Assembly (NCBI GenBank): GCA_016718565.1
Contig: JADKCZ010000003.1
Location: 1 to 64,000 of the forward strand
Reading direction: 5' to 3'
DNA length: 64,000 nucleotides
Origin: Anaeromyxobacter sp.
Lineage (GTDB): Bacteria > Myxococcota > Myxococcia > Myxococcales > Anaeromyxobacteraceae
Shown: positions 25,186 to 33,911 of the stretch, piece by piece
Layout of the letters: every line of letters begins with the position of its first letter
Position numbering within the stretch: the stretch's first letter is position 1
Program-made: the position numbers and the translations under genes
Notes under the pieces: generated by a model
What the model was told of the DNA's origin: nothing
Databases searched by the model: none
What the model saw: only the letters and a program-made list of their open reading frames with translations

Positions 25186-26289
25186 CTACTCCAGCCAGTC
25201 CTTGTCGCGCAGCTTCTTCGGCAGGTACTCCTCGGTGATGAAGCTGATGCCCCGCCGGGAGAGGGCCTCCAGCTCGTACTTCTGGCCCGAGTCGGCCATC
25301 TCCTGGATCTCCCGCTGCCAGCGGGCGTCCTTGAACCAGGGGTAGGCCAGCATCTGCTTGGCGCGCGACTGGTCCTGATCGTTCATCGGGATGGAGACGT
25401 TGGACGGCAGCTTGAAGGTGGTCTTGTCGAAGCTGGAGAGCCCCACGAAGCGCGCCGCCGGGACGGCCATGCGCATCGACTCGTAGGCCAGGTTGATGGA
25501 GCCCTGCTTCAGCACCGAGTAGATGTAGAAGCCCCAGGGATCGTTGTCCACGAGCACGTAGACCGGCAGGCCGAGCTCGGTGTGCAGCCGCTGCACCATG
25601 CGGCGCACGCCCCGGGGCGGCTGGCCCTGGCCGGTGACGATGACGCACTTCTCCCGCTGCCAGAACTTGTCCTCGTTGAAGCGCTTCCAGACGGCGTCCT
25701 TCTCGATGAGCAGGACGTACTTGGCCTCGCTCTTGGTGAACTGGACGACGTGGTCCTCGACGATGGACGGGACCGACCAGCCCCCCGAGCCCATGCGCCT
25801 GAGGTCGATGCTGTCGCCGGAGTCCCGCACCGTGATGGGCCCGACCATGGAGCCGCGCCCGGTGGCGAAGAGGTGCAGCTCCTCGCGCAGGGAGTCGATG
25901 GAGACCTCCAGGTCCTCGATGATGGGGTCCGACTCCTCCTGCTCCTCGAAGGTGTTCTGCTTGGTCTCCCCGAGGCCGTGCTTCGTCATGTAGTAGAGGT
26001 CGCGGATGCTGGTGGTCTTCTTGGACTCGATCAGCTCCTTGCAGGCCTCCGACACCAGGAAGGTCTGCATGAACTTCTTGGCCATCGAGACGTTGAAGAA
26101 GTAGCGCTTCTGCTTCTGGGTCCCCAGCTCGATGAGCCGCTTCTTCTTGTTGAACTCCACGTTCGCCAGCGAGCGGACGGGGATCTCCAGGAAGGGGTTC
26201 TTGCCGCCCTTGACGGCCTTGAGCACCGACTCGGCCAGCCGCTCGATCTTCTCGACCGTCCTCTTGTCCCTCGCGTCCAGGCGCGCCAT
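25186..26289 (-). CDS. top6A: DNA topoisomerase VI subunit A
   Basis: The 367-residue protein is a Spo11/Top6A homologue. The catalytic tyrosine lies in TTSIRDLYYMTKHG (Y99 or Y100). The Toprim domain shows VLLIEKDAVWKRF (glutamate) and the acidic pair in YVLVDNDPWGFYIYSVLK. Top6A makes the transient double-strand break in type IIB topoisomerases, with Top6B as ATPase. The enzyme is typical of archaea and plants and known from few bacterial groups, including myxobacteria. The ATG lies 3 nt after the top6B stop, so the subunits are made together. Confidence 0.92.
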   Translation of the reverse strand: MARLDARDKRTVEKIERLAESVLKAVKGGKNPFLEIPVRSLANVEFNKKKRLIELGTQKQKRYFFNVSMAKKFMQTFLVSEACKELIESKKTTSIRDLYYMTKHGLGETKQNTFEEQEESDPIIEDLEVSIDSLREELHLFATGRGSMVGPITVRDSGDSIDLRRMGSGGWSVPSIVEDHVVQFTKSEAKYVLLIEKDAVWKRFNEDKFWQREKCVIVTGQGQPPRGVRRMVQRLHTELGLPVYVLVDNDPWGFYIYSVLKQGSINLAYESMRMAVPAARFVGLSSFDKTTFKLPSNVSIPMNDQDQSRAKQMLAYPWFKDARWQREIQEMADSGQKYELEALSRRGISFITEEYLPKKLRDKDWLE

Positions 26290-26292
26290 GGC

Positions 26293-28419
26293 CTACTCCG
26301 CCTCTTCCTCGGCCCGACGCGGCCGCTTGGTGAGCTTCGTGGACTGCTCCTCGAGCTGCGCGTCCTGCTCGGCCAGCTCGGCCTCGGTCACCTTGTTGGC
26401 CAGCCCCAGGAACTCCCGCTTGATGGGGGCCGGGCTCTTGCCGGTGATCTTGCCGATCGAGTTGGCCACCTCCTCGATGTAGAGCTCGAAGATGGAGCGG
26501 CGCTGGGCCTGGTAGTCGGCGTGCTGGCGCTTGCGGATGAAGGTGGCCAGCTTGCGACCGCACTCCTGCGCGGCCAGCTGGATCTCCCGGATGATCTCCG
26601 GGTAGTGGGCCAGCGCCTCCTTGGCCTCGCTGGTGAAGGGCACCCACACCGAGGCGATGTGCACCAAGAGCGCCATGGGCCCCACCGGCAGCGACCCCTT
26701 GGGCTGGCTCAGCATGTAGTTGCGCCAGTCGGTCTTGACGATGGCGTCGGTGGTGCCGCAGGCGGCGCGCTGGAAGAGCAGCGGCACCCGGTTGGCGAAG
26801 CGGAAGAGCTCGATGGTCTTGTCGGCCGGCCAGGAGCCGCCGTAGGCCAGCCCCACCTCCACCTGGAACGGGTTGCCCCGGTACACCTTGGGCGGCCGCG
26901 TCACCGTGGCGATGAAGTAGTTGTGCCCCTTGATCTTCTCGACCCCCTCCTCGGCGGTGGCCTCGGGGACGGGGGGCGGGGCCTCGGCCCCGGCGCCCTT
27001 GCCCCGGCCCTTGCCCGGCCGCTTCTTGGAGGCCGAGTCGAGGTCCAGCTGGCCGTCGCCCTGGTCGTCCGGCCCCTCGGTCTCGATGACCGAGAGGAAG
27101 GAGACCAGGCCGCGCCGCATCAGCTCGTCGCCGATGGGGCTGAGGCAGCCGGTGGACGGCGCCATGATGCGGGTGGCCAGGATGCCCTTGTGCAGCTTCT
27201 CGGCCAGGGCCCGGTCCTCGCCGACGGCCCGCGGGCGCAGCCGCTCCTTCAGGCCGGCGTTCCTCAGGATCTCCCCCGCCACCGGCGGCGAGACCCGGCT
27301 GAAGGCGGTCTGCAGGAAGCCCTTCAGGTCGTGGCTCTTGGACTCCGCGGCCAGCAGCATCAGGGCGCCCAGCTCCACGCCGTGCGGGTGCGGCTTGATC
27401 TCCAGCGCCTCGCGCGGCAGCTCGTCGGTGGCGCGCGGGAAGGAGAGCCGGGCCTGGCGGGGGCGCAGGTAGTGGACGGTGGCGTGCGGGTTGGCCAGCG
27501 CGGTGTGCTCGACGTAGCGGTTGACGAAGCGCTGGCCGGTGCGCCAGTCGGCCACGATCTCCAGCTCGACCCGGGTGCCGTGCTCCTGGTGCCAGTCCCC
27601 CAGCTCCTCGTCGGCCACCACGGTGGGGTTGTTCTTGCGGGTGTCGATCTGGATCTCGAACTGGTGGGCCGGCTTCCCCTTGGCGGTGCGCGAGGTGACG
27701 CGGATGGGCCGCCCGGTGGTGAGCTGGCCGTACATGGCCGCCGCCGAGATGCCGATGCCCTGCTGGCCGCGCGACTGCTTGAGCCGGTGGAACTTGGAGC
27801 CGTAGAGCAGCTTGCCGAAGATCTTGGGGACCTGGGCCTTGACGATGCCGGGGCCGTTGTCCTCCACCACCACCACGAAGCGCCCCTCACCCTTGGTGAG
27901 GTCGCCCTCGCCCCTGGCGTCGAGGCCCAGGTCGCGCACCTCGATGGTCAGCTCGGGCAGGATGCCGGCCTCCTCGCAGGCGTCGAGCGAGTTGTCCACC
28001 GCCTCCTTGATGGTGGTGAGCAGCGCCTTGGAGGGGTTGTCGAAGCCGAGCAGGTGCCGGTTCTTGGTGAAGAACTCGGAGATGGAGATCTCGCGCTGCT
28101 TGGTCGCCATCTGCTCGGCGGTGGCGCGGCGGCGCGGCGTGCGGCCGGCGCGGGGGCCCTCCTCCGCCTCGGCGGCCACGGGGGCGGCCGCGGCCACCGT
28201 CGGCAGCTCGGGCTCGGGCGGCGGCGTCCGGCCGCGGCGCCCGGCTGCCCGCGGCGGGTCGGCCACCGGTCGCGTGGCCCCGGCGCGGCCCACCGTGGCC
28301 GGCGCCTGGCGCGCCGCGCCCCGCCTGGGCGGCGCCGGCTCGGGCGCCACCTCCATGAGTGAGAGCTGCCTTTCGGCCTTCACCGGCCCCTTCCCCGCCG
28401 CCGCCGCCTTCTTCGCCAT
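26293..28419 (-). CDS. top6B: DNA topoisomerase VI subunit B
   Basis: The 708-residue protein has a GHKL ATPase domain: EAVDNSLDACEEAGILP (N box), VVVEDNGPGI (G1), then SRGQQGIGISAAAMYGQ (G2 and lid). This is followed by a helix-two-turn-helix region and a transducer domain ending in a long helix. An Ala/Pro/Lys-rich extension of about 95 residues precedes MATKQREISISEFF, where typical Top6B proteins begin; a short charged tail ends the protein. The ATG at 28419 has gggag upstream. ATP binding dimerises Top6B and drives strand passage through the Top6A break. The N-terminal extension is not part of the usual family fold. Confidence 0.9.
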   Translation of the reverse strand: MAKKAAAAGKGPVKAERQLSLMEVAPEPAPPRRGAARQAPATVGRAGATRPVADPPRAAGRRGRTPPPEPELPTVAAAAPVAAEAEEGPRAGRTPRRRATAEQMATKQREISISEFFTKNRHLLGFDNPSKALLTTIKEAVDNSLDACEEAGILPELTIEVRDLGLDARGEGDLTKGEGRFVVVVEDNGPGIVKAQVPKIFGKLLYGSKFHRLKQSRGQQGIGISAAAMYGQLTTGRPIRVTSRTAKGKPAHQFEIQIDTRKNNPTVVADEELGDWHQEHGTRVELEIVADWRTGQRFVNRYVEHTALANPHATVHYLRPRQARLSFPRATDELPREALEIKPHPHGVELGALMLLAAESKSHDLKGFLQTAFSRVSPPVAGEILRNAGLKERLRPRAVGEDRALAEKLHKGILATRIMAPSTGCLSPIGDELMRRGLVSFLSVIETEGPDDQGDGQLDLDSASKKRPGKGRGKGAGAEAPPPVPEATAEEGVEKIKGHNYFIATVTRPPKVYRGNPFQVEVGLAYGGSWPADKTIELFRFANRVPLLFQRAACGTTDAIVKTDWRNYMLSQPKGSLPVGPMALLVHIASVWVPFTSEAKEALAHYPEIIREIQLAAQECGRKLATFIRKRQHADYQAQRRSIFELYIEEVANSIGKITGKSPAPIKREFLGLANKVTEAELAEQDAQLEEQSTKLTKRPRRAEEEAE

Positions 28420-28531
28420 CTGGCTCCCAACCCCGCGATATCGACCGGTTTCGCTTTACCACGGAGGCCCGGCGCCGGCGAGGAACCGGCCAGGGGATTG
28501 ACCTGGCCGGGCAAGTGGTTAGAACGGCGAC

Positions 28532-29485
28532 ATGCCCTTCGACACCAGCCGCGTCAAGCACAACCCGGCCCCGCCGCCCGGCGCCCCGGGCGCGCCGCAC
28601 CTGCCCGGCGTCGGCCGCAACTACGCCCGCACGGCCGTGCTCATGGCCGGCCTGGTGGCCCTGCTGGCCCTGGGCGGCATGGCGGTGGGCGGGCCGCGCG
28701 GGCTGCTCCTGTTCGGCGGGCTCGGCCTGGTCTTCAACTTCGTCTCCTACTGGTTCAGCGACAAGCTGGCGCTCCTGATGAACGGCGCCCGGGCGGTGAC
28801 GGCCGTGGAGGCGCCCGAGCTGTACGCCAGCGTGGAGCGGCTCACCCGTCGCGCCGGGATGCCCATGCCGAGGCTCTACGTCATCCCCTCCGCCTCGCCC
28901 AACGCGTTCGCCACCGGGCGCGACCCCGAGCACGCCGCCGTGGCGGTCACCGAGGGGATCCTGCGGCTGCTCGACCGCCGGCAGCTCGAGGGCGTGCTGG
29001 CCCACGAGCTGGCCCACGTGCTGAACCGCGACATCCTCATCGCCACCGTGGCCGCCATGATGGCCGGCCTGATCAGCTCGCTGGGCTACCTGATCCGCTG
29101 GGGGTCGGTCCTCTCCGGCGGGCGCGGCGAGCGGGGCGGCGGCCCGGGCGCCCTGGAGCTGCTCGGCTGGGCCATCCTGGCGCCCATCGTGGCGCTGGTG
29201 CTGCAGCTGGCGGTGTCGCGCTCGCGGGAGTACGGCGCCGACGCCACCGGGGCGGCCTTGATGGGCGACCCCGAGCCGCTGGCGCAGGCGCTGCTGGCGC
29301 TGGAGCGCGGCAACGACCTCGTGCCCTCCGAGCGGGCCAACCCGGCCACGGCGCACCTCTTCATCGTGAACCCGCTGCGCGGCGGGACGGCCAGGCTGAT
29401 GTCGCTCTTCTCGACCCACCCGCCCATCGAGGAGCGGGTGGCCCGGCTGCGCGCCCTGCGGGGCGGGCTGCCGCGGCGGGCCTGA
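28532..29485 (+). CDS. htpX: HtpX-family M48 zinc metalloprotease
   Basis: The 317-residue protein has TM segments near residues 33-52 and 58-76, the zinc motif H158-E-L-A-H162 (VLAHELAHVLNRD), two further TMs and the third ligand region SRSREYGADATGA. HtpX degrades damaged inner-membrane proteins, with its active site in the cytoplasm. The N-terminus is extended by about 28 Pro/Gly-rich residues compared with E. coli HtpX. It is divergent from top6B across a 112-bp gap. Confidence 0.92.
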   Translation: MPFDTSRVKHNPAPPPGAPGAPHLPGVGRNYARTAVLMAGLVALLALGGMAVGGPRGLLLFGGLGLVFNFVSYWFSDKLALLMNGARAVTAVEAPELYASVERLTRRAGMPMPRLYVIPSASPNAFATGRDPEHAAVAVTEGILRLLDRRQLEGVLAHELAHVLNRDILIATVAAMMAGLISSLGYLIRWGSVLSGGRGERGGGPGALELLGWAILAPIVALVLQLAVSRSREYGADATGAALMGDPEPLAQALLALERGNDLVPSERANPATAHLFIVNPLRGGTARLMSLFSTHPPIEERVARLRALRGGLPRRA

Positions 29486-29518
29486 GCGGGGAGGCCGCAG
29501 GCGGAGCGGCGCCCCGGG

Positions 29519-29980
29519 TCAGCCGCTGCAGCTGGTCGCGCCGCCGCTCGCCACCACCTGGAAGGGCTGCTGCACGACCCCGGTGTCCGGGTCGTTCACC
29601 AAGAGCTGGTAGTTGCCGGCGGCGGGCGCGGTGAAGGTGCAGCCCAGCGGCGCCAAGGTGCAGAAGGGGTTCGGGCAGCTGGCGGACGAGGTGCAGGCCT
29701 GCACCAGCGGGTCGAGCTGGATGATGTTGTCGCCCTGGGGCAGCGTCACCGTGCAGACGTCGGCGGTCTGGTTGCAGGTGGGGCAGATGCGCAGGTTGAC
29801 CGTCACCGTGGCGCCCGCCTGCACGGCGGTGCCGCCGGTGCAGACCGGCACGCCGGCCGCCCCCCCGGAGAGCTTCGGGTTCTCGGTGGGGCAGGTGTCG
29901 CCCCCGCAGCCAGCCAGGCCGACGACGAGGACCGCGGCGAAGGCGGCGGCGAGGGTGAGGCGTCGGGTGGCGGTGGGCAT
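29519..29980 (-). CDS. Cys-rich lipoprotein of unknown function
   Basis: The 153-residue product has a lipoprotein signal (VLVVGLAGC, Cys at about residue 25). The mature part contains about a dozen cysteines (ICPTCNQTADVC, SASCPNPFC, LGCTF, TSCSG), probably in disulfides, and is predicted to be beta-rich: strands read like TVTVNLRIC and NYQLLVND. The ending pattern resembles carbohydrate-binding or pre-peptidase C-terminal-like beta folds, but no family is recognised. It is convergent with htpX. The ATG at 29980 lies just before the signal peptide. Confidence 0.65.
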   Translation of the reverse strand: MPTATRRLTLAAAFAAVLVVGLAGCGGDTCPTENPKLSGGAAGVPVCTGGTAVQAGATVTVNLRICPTCNQTADVCTVTLPQGDNIIQLDPLVQACTSSASCPNPFCTLAPLGCTFTAPAAGNYQLLVNDPDTGVVQQPFQVVASGGATSCSG

Positions 29981-30128
29981 GGTCTGAACTCCCTTTCCCG
30001 GAAAACCGCCGGGTACCCGGGGATCTTCCCAGAGGCCGGGAGATGCGCAAGGGGGAGGCTGGGGCTGCGACACGCCTTGCCAGCCCCCGGGCCGGGCGGC
30101 TACATCACCTCCCGGGAGCGGGAGGCCG

Positions 30129-30674
30129 ATGCAGGCTATCGAGACGGTGGCGGTCCTGGGCACGAGCGAGGCGGCCGGCGCGGGCGCCATCCTGGCGGCG
30201 CTGGCCGGCTGCGCGGTCCGGCTCCACCACCCGGAGCCCGCCGCGCTCGACCTGGCCTTCGACGCCACCCGCTTCCGGGTGGACCTGGCCATCGAGCGCG
30301 GGCTGCTGACCCGCTCCGACCGGCAGCGCATCCTGGACGGCATCCTCTTCACCCCCGACCTCGAGGAGGCGGCCACCGGCGCCGACCTGGTGCTGGAGCT
30401 GGAGGACGATCCCGGGGGCGCCGTCGCGGCGCTGCGCCGGCTGGGCGCCCTGGTGCGCGCCACCGCGGCGCTGGCGGCGCCCACCGTGGAGGCGGCGGTG
30501 GCGCTGGCCCGCCAGGTGCCGCAGCCGGGCCGGGTGCTGGCCCTGGCGGCCGACCGGGCCAGCGGCTTCACGCGCCTGGTGGCGCGGCCGGCGCCGCTCA
30601 CCACCGCCCACACGCTGCAGGCGGTGGAGGCCTTCGTGGCCAGGGTCAACGCCCGCGGGAGGCACGAGGCGTGA
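30129..30674 (+). CDS. 3-hydroxyacyl-CoA dehydrogenase NAD-binding-domain-like protein
   Basis: The 181-residue product resembles the N-terminal NAD-binding domain of 3-hydroxyacyl-CoA dehydrogenases: VAVLGTSEAAGAGAILAALAG, then VRLHHPEPAALD and a central GADLVLELEDD where enzymes have 'aDlVIEAv.E'. The glycine loop is altered (GTSEAAGAG instead of GxGxMGxG), so cofactor binding is uncertain, and the C-terminal dehydrogenase domain is missing. The stop overlaps the next start by 4 nt (GTGA), so the two proteins are translationally coupled. Confidence 0.55.
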   Translation: MQAIETVAVLGTSEAAGAGAILAALAGCAVRLHHPEPAALDLAFDATRFRVDLAIERGLLTRSDRQRILDGILFTPDLEEAATGADLVLELEDDPGGAVAALRRLGALVRATAALAAPTVEAAVALARQVPQPGRVLALAADRASGFTRLVARPAPLTTAHTLQAVEAFVARVNARGRHEA

Positions 30675-31084
30675 TCGTCCGGATCGACGTCATCCCGGTG
30701 GCCCTGGAGCTGCGCCGGGTGGTGGTGGCCGAGGTGATCGGCGGCTACCACGGGCAGGCCGCGCTGGGGCGCTGGTGGCTCCCCTCGGCCGTGCTCGAGG
30801 AGGGCGAGCAGCCGGGCGAGAAGGCGGCGGCGCTGGTGAAGGCGCAGCTGGGGCTGGAGCTCTCCGGCCTGGTGGTGGTGGGCAGCCGCGCCGCGGTGGT
30901 GGGCGGGCAGCAGCACCTGGCGCTGGTCTACGCCGGCGCGGTGACGGGCGGCGAGCCCGCGCCCGGCGCGCCGGTCTCCGGCTTCGCGGCCCGCACCCTG
31001 GCCGAGCTGCCGGACCAGTGCGGCTTCTGGCACCGCGACGAGATCGCGCTGCTGGTGGCGCGCTACGAGCGGCTGCGCGACTGA
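30671..31084 (+). CDS. hypothetical protein, Nudix-like pattern
   Basis: This 137-residue product starts at GTG 30671, overlapping the previous stop. GRWWLPSAVLEEGEQPGEKAAALVKAQLGLEL sits in the position of a Nudix box and resembles it, but lacks the catalytic REUxEExGU glutamates, so hydrolase activity is doubtful. The flanking strands (VVVAEVIGG, HLALVYAGAV) fit a Nudix-type fold. No other feature is seen; the assignment is tentative. Confidence 0.5.
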   Translation: MIVRIDVIPVALELRRVVVAEVIGGYHGQAALGRWWLPSAVLEEGEQPGEKAAALVKAQLGLELSGLVVVGSRAAVVGGQQHLALVYAGAVTGGEPAPGAPVSGFAARTLAELPDQCGFWHRDEIALLVARYERLRD

Positions 31085-31227
31085 GCGGCCCGCCGGCCGC
31101 GGCCCACCGGGGCCGCCGGACGCCGGTCTTCCCCCGCCGGCCCGGGCGCCCCATCCAGGGCGCGGCAACCAGCCTGGCACCCCGAAGCGGCTTGCCGCGC
31201 CCCGGGGCGCGGGCTAGGTGAGCGCCC

Positions 31228-31719
31228 ATGACCGCTCCCCTCCTCGCGATGCTCCTCGGCGCCACCTCCCTCAAGGTGGGCGACAAGGCCCCCGACTTCA
31301 CCCTGCCGGACCAGGACGGCGCGCCCGTCTCGCTCTCCGCCGCCCTCAAGGCCGGACCGGTGATCCTGGCCTTCTACCCGAAGGCCTTCACCCCCGGCTG
31401 CAACAAGCAGAACTCCAACTTCCGCGACAAGTACGCCGAGGTGGAGCAGAAGGGCGCCCGCGTCTTCGGCGTCTCCACCGACACCGTCGAGACCCAGAAG
31501 AAGTTCAAGGCCGAGTTCAAGCTCCCCTACACCCTGCTCTCCGACGCCGACGGCAAGGTGGCCAAGCTCTACTCGGGCACCATGCCGCTGGTGGGCGTGG
31601 CCAACCGCGCCAACTTCGTGGTGGCCCAGGACGGCACCATCTCGCAGATCGTCGAGGGCGGGGACGCCGTCGACCCCAACTCGGCCATCGCCGCCTGCCC
31701 GCTCAGGAAGAAGGGGTGA
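31228..31719 (+). CDS. peroxiredoxin (AhpC/TSA, Bcp-like)
   Basis: This 163-residue thioredoxin-fold protein has the peroxidatic cysteine in FYPKAFTPGCNKQN (C58). VGDKAPDFTLPDQDG at the N-terminus and a later Cys near the C-terminus (AACPLRKKG) could resolve the sulfenic acid. It reduces H2O2 and organic peroxides with thiols. The N-terminal dozen residues are hydrophobic (LLAMLLGATS) and could be a weak signal, making its location uncertain. The stop overlaps the start of the next small gene. Confidence 0.85.
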   Translation: MTAPLLAMLLGATSLKVGDKAPDFTLPDQDGAPVSLSAALKAGPVILAFYPKAFTPGCNKQNSNFRDKYAEVEQKGARVFGVSTDTVETQKKFKAEFKLPYTLLSDADGKVAKLYSGTMPLVGVANRANFVVAQDGTISQIVEGGDAVDPNSAIAACPLRKKG

Positions 31720-31943
31720 CCGTGGGGCTCCTCGCCACCCTGCTGGACCAGGTGCGGCGCCGGGTCCTGGGCGTCTCCCCCGAGGAGCTGCGCTACACCT
31801 TCGCCGACGTGCGCAACGAGCTGCGCGCCACCCGCGAGGAGCTGAAGAAGGAGATCGAGGAGGTGCGCCGCGAGGTGGTCGCCTCGCGGCGCGACGGCGT
31901 GGACCGGGTGGCGGGGCCGGAGCGGCCCGTCGCCGAGGCCTAG
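31716..31943 (+). CDS. 75-residue coiled-coil protein
   Basis: The GTG at 31716 overlaps the peroxiredoxin TGA (GTGA); a second GTG two codons later is possible. The protein is strongly helical with charged heptads (ELRATREELKKEIEEVRREVV), a coiled coil of about 30 residues. No family is recognised. Tight coupling suggests it functions with, or is expressed with, the peroxiredoxin. It is convergent with the ygfZ-like gene, overlapping it by 4 nt. Confidence 0.55.
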   Translation: MTVGLLATLLDQVRRRVLGVSPEELRYTFADVRNELRATREELKKEIEEVRREVVASRRDGVDRVAGPERPVAEA

Positions 31944-32893
31944 ACCCCGGCCTTCTGCTCCGGCTCGGTGACCAGCAGGCGCCGCACCACCGCCTCGCCG
32001 CCGGCCGTCGCCACCCGCGTGCCCTCGGCCCAGTGGGCCCGCCGCAGGTAGCCGAGCCCGAGCCGCCCGGAGGGCGCGTCCACGGCGCTGGTCACCGCGC
32101 CCACCTCGACGCCGCCCACCGAGAGCGGCGAGCCCGGCCCCGCCGCCGCCGGCAGCGCGAGCTGCACCAGCCCCTTCTGGATCTGCCCGCGCTGGGTGGC
32201 CCGCAGCACCACCTCCTGCCCGATGTAGCAGCCCTTGTCGAAGGCGATGCCGGCGCGCGTCAGCCCGGCCTCCATGGGGAGCCGGCTGCCGTCCATGTCC
32301 TGGCCGAAGCGGGCGAAGCCGCCCTCCACCCGCAGGATCTCCAGGTCCTGCTCGTCGAGCGCCGCCGCGCCGGCGGCCAGCAGCGCCGCGCGGAGCCGCT
32401 CCGCCACCGCCAGGGGCGCCACCAGGTCGAGCCCGGGCGCGCCGCGCCGGCCGTTCTGGTGGGCCCAGACGCCCAGGGTGGCCACCGCGGCCGCCAGGGC
32501 CACGGCCGGCTCGCCACCTGGCCCGGCCGCCAGCGCCCCACCCGTGAGCGGCACCACCGCGTGGGTCTCCGAGAGGTCCTCGAAGACCACCTCGTCCATG
32601 ATGACGAACTTCTCCAGGAGCCCCTTGGTCTCGGCCAGCGAGCGCGGGTCGAGGTCGAGGAGCACCCCGTCCTCCAGGCCGAGCAGGTGGCCCTCGCCGA
32701 GCAGGTGGCCCTTGGCGGTGAGGAAGCAGGCGTAGGTGGTCCGGCCGGGGGCCAGGCCGTTCACCACCTGGGTGCACATGCGGTGCAGGTAGTCGTGGGC
32801 GTCCCGCCCGGTGGCGCGCAGCAGGGCGCGGGCCTGGAGCGGGCCCACGGCCAGGGCGCTGCGGGCGGACTCCAGTCGCTCGGTGGGCGTCAT
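31940..32893 (-). CDS. ygfZ: YgfZ/GcvT-like folate-binding protein
   Basis: This 317-residue protein of the aminomethyltransferase fold has the YgfZ signature KGCYIGQEVVLR near residue 220 and an N-terminal CTQVVNGLAPGRTTYACFL. YgfZ helps in assembly or repair of certain Fe-S enzymes, depends on tetrahydrofolate and uses the conserved cysteine of the KGCYxGQE motif. It starts at ATG 32893 before TPTERLESA; an upstream in-frame Met exists but has no support. Confidence 0.88.
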   Translation of the reverse strand: MTPTERLESARSALAVGPLQARALLRATGRDAHDYLHRMCTQVVNGLAPGRTTYACFLTAKGHLLGEGHLLGLEDGVLLDLDPRSLAETKGLLEKFVIMDEVVFEDLSETHAVVPLTGGALAAGPGGEPAVALAAAVATLGVWAHQNGRRGAPGLDLVAPLAVAERLRAALLAAGAAALDEQDLEILRVEGGFARFGQDMDGSRLPMEAGLTRAGIAFDKGCYIGQEVVLRATQRGQIQKGLVQLALPAAAGPGSPLSVGGVEVGAVTSAVDAPSGRLGLGYLRRAHWAEGTRVATAGGEAVVRRLLVTEPEQKAGV

Positions 32894-32941
32894 CGGAGAC
32901 CGGACCTTAGCGGCGGCGCGGGTCGGCCACAACGCCGCGGC

Positions 32942-33805
32942 TCAGCCCCGCTGCGTCGCCACCACGCCGGCCAGCACCATGGCCCCGCCCACCACGAAGG
33001 CGCCGGTCACCGGCTCGCCGTAGAGGGCGAAGGCCAGGGCCGCGGTGAGCACCGGCTGGGTGTTGGACCAGATGGCCACCCGGCTGGCCTCCGTCTTGCC
33101 GAGCGCCCAGTAGTAGATGAGGTAGGCGGCGATGGAGGTGAGGAACACCAGGTAGAGCACGCTCCACCAGCCCACCGCCGAGAGCCGGGTGAAGCTGGCG
33201 GCGTCGGAGAGCCACAGGCCGAAGGGCAGGTAGAGCAGGGTGCCGATGGTGATGGTCACGCCGGTCATGGCGCGCACGCCGTACCGCTCGGCGTAGAACT
33301 TGCCGCCCACCGCGAAGATGGCCCAGGCCACCACCGCCAGCAGGATGCAGAGGTCGCCGACGAGGCCGCGCCAGGCCCCCTCCGCGCCCACCGCCCCGCG
33401 CCCCAGGAGCACCACCACCACGCCGGCGAAGGCGGTGAGGATGCCCGCCACCTTCCACGGCGTGGCGCGCTCGCCGAGCCGCCAGCGCGCCAGCAGGAAG
33501 ACGAAGATGGGGGTGAGCGCGTAGAGCAGGGCCCCGTGGCCCGGCGTGGTGAGGGCCAGGCCGTAGAGGAAGAAGCCCTGGTTCACCGGGATGGCCACCA
33601 CGCCCAGCAGCGCCAGGCCCCACAGGTCGCGCCGCGGGATGACCACCCGGCTGCGCCACCAGAGCGCCGCGTAGAAGAGGCCGGTGAGGCCGAAGCGGAC
33701 CAGCGCCAGCTCGAAGGGCGAGAGCTCGGCCAGCGCCCGCTTGGCGGCGAGGTAGGTCCCGGCCGCGATGACCGAGTGGACGAACATGACGAGCTGCACG
33801 TTCAC
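32942..33805 (-). CDS. EamA/DMT-family transporter
   Basis: This 287-residue integral membrane protein has ten hydrophobic segments in two EamA repeats: the first includes ELALVRFGLTGLFYAALW and NQGFFLYGLALTTPGHGALL, the second GGKFYAERYGVRAM and VLTAALAFALYGEPVTGAFVVGG. The family exports metabolites or amino acids; the substrate is unknown. The start is GTG 33805 (NVQLVMF follows) without a strong ribosome binding site; an internal in-frame ATG at 33787 is an alternative. It follows ygfZ by 48 nt on the other side and is not obviously linked to its neighbours. Confidence 0.85.
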   Translation of the reverse strand: MNVQLVMFVHSVIAAGTYLAAKRALAELSPFELALVRFGLTGLFYAALWWRSRVVIPRRDLWGLALLGVVAIPVNQGFFLYGLALTTPGHGALLYALTPIFVFLLARWRLGERATPWKVAGILTAFAGVVVVLLGRGAVGAEGAWRGLVGDLCILLAVVAWAIFAVGGKFYAERYGVRAMTGVTITIGTLLYLPFGLWLSDAASFTRLSAVGWWSVLYLVFLTSIAAYLIYYWALGKTEASRVAIWSNTQPVLTAALAFALYGEPVTGAFVVGGAMVLAGVVATQRG

Positions 33806-33911
33806 GGGGGGCGCAACCTACCGCACCGGACGGGCCCGAGGCGACCGGCGCCGCCCACCCGACCGGCGGGCCCGGCGCGACCGGCGCGGCCGCGAGGCGG
33901 GGACCGGCGGG

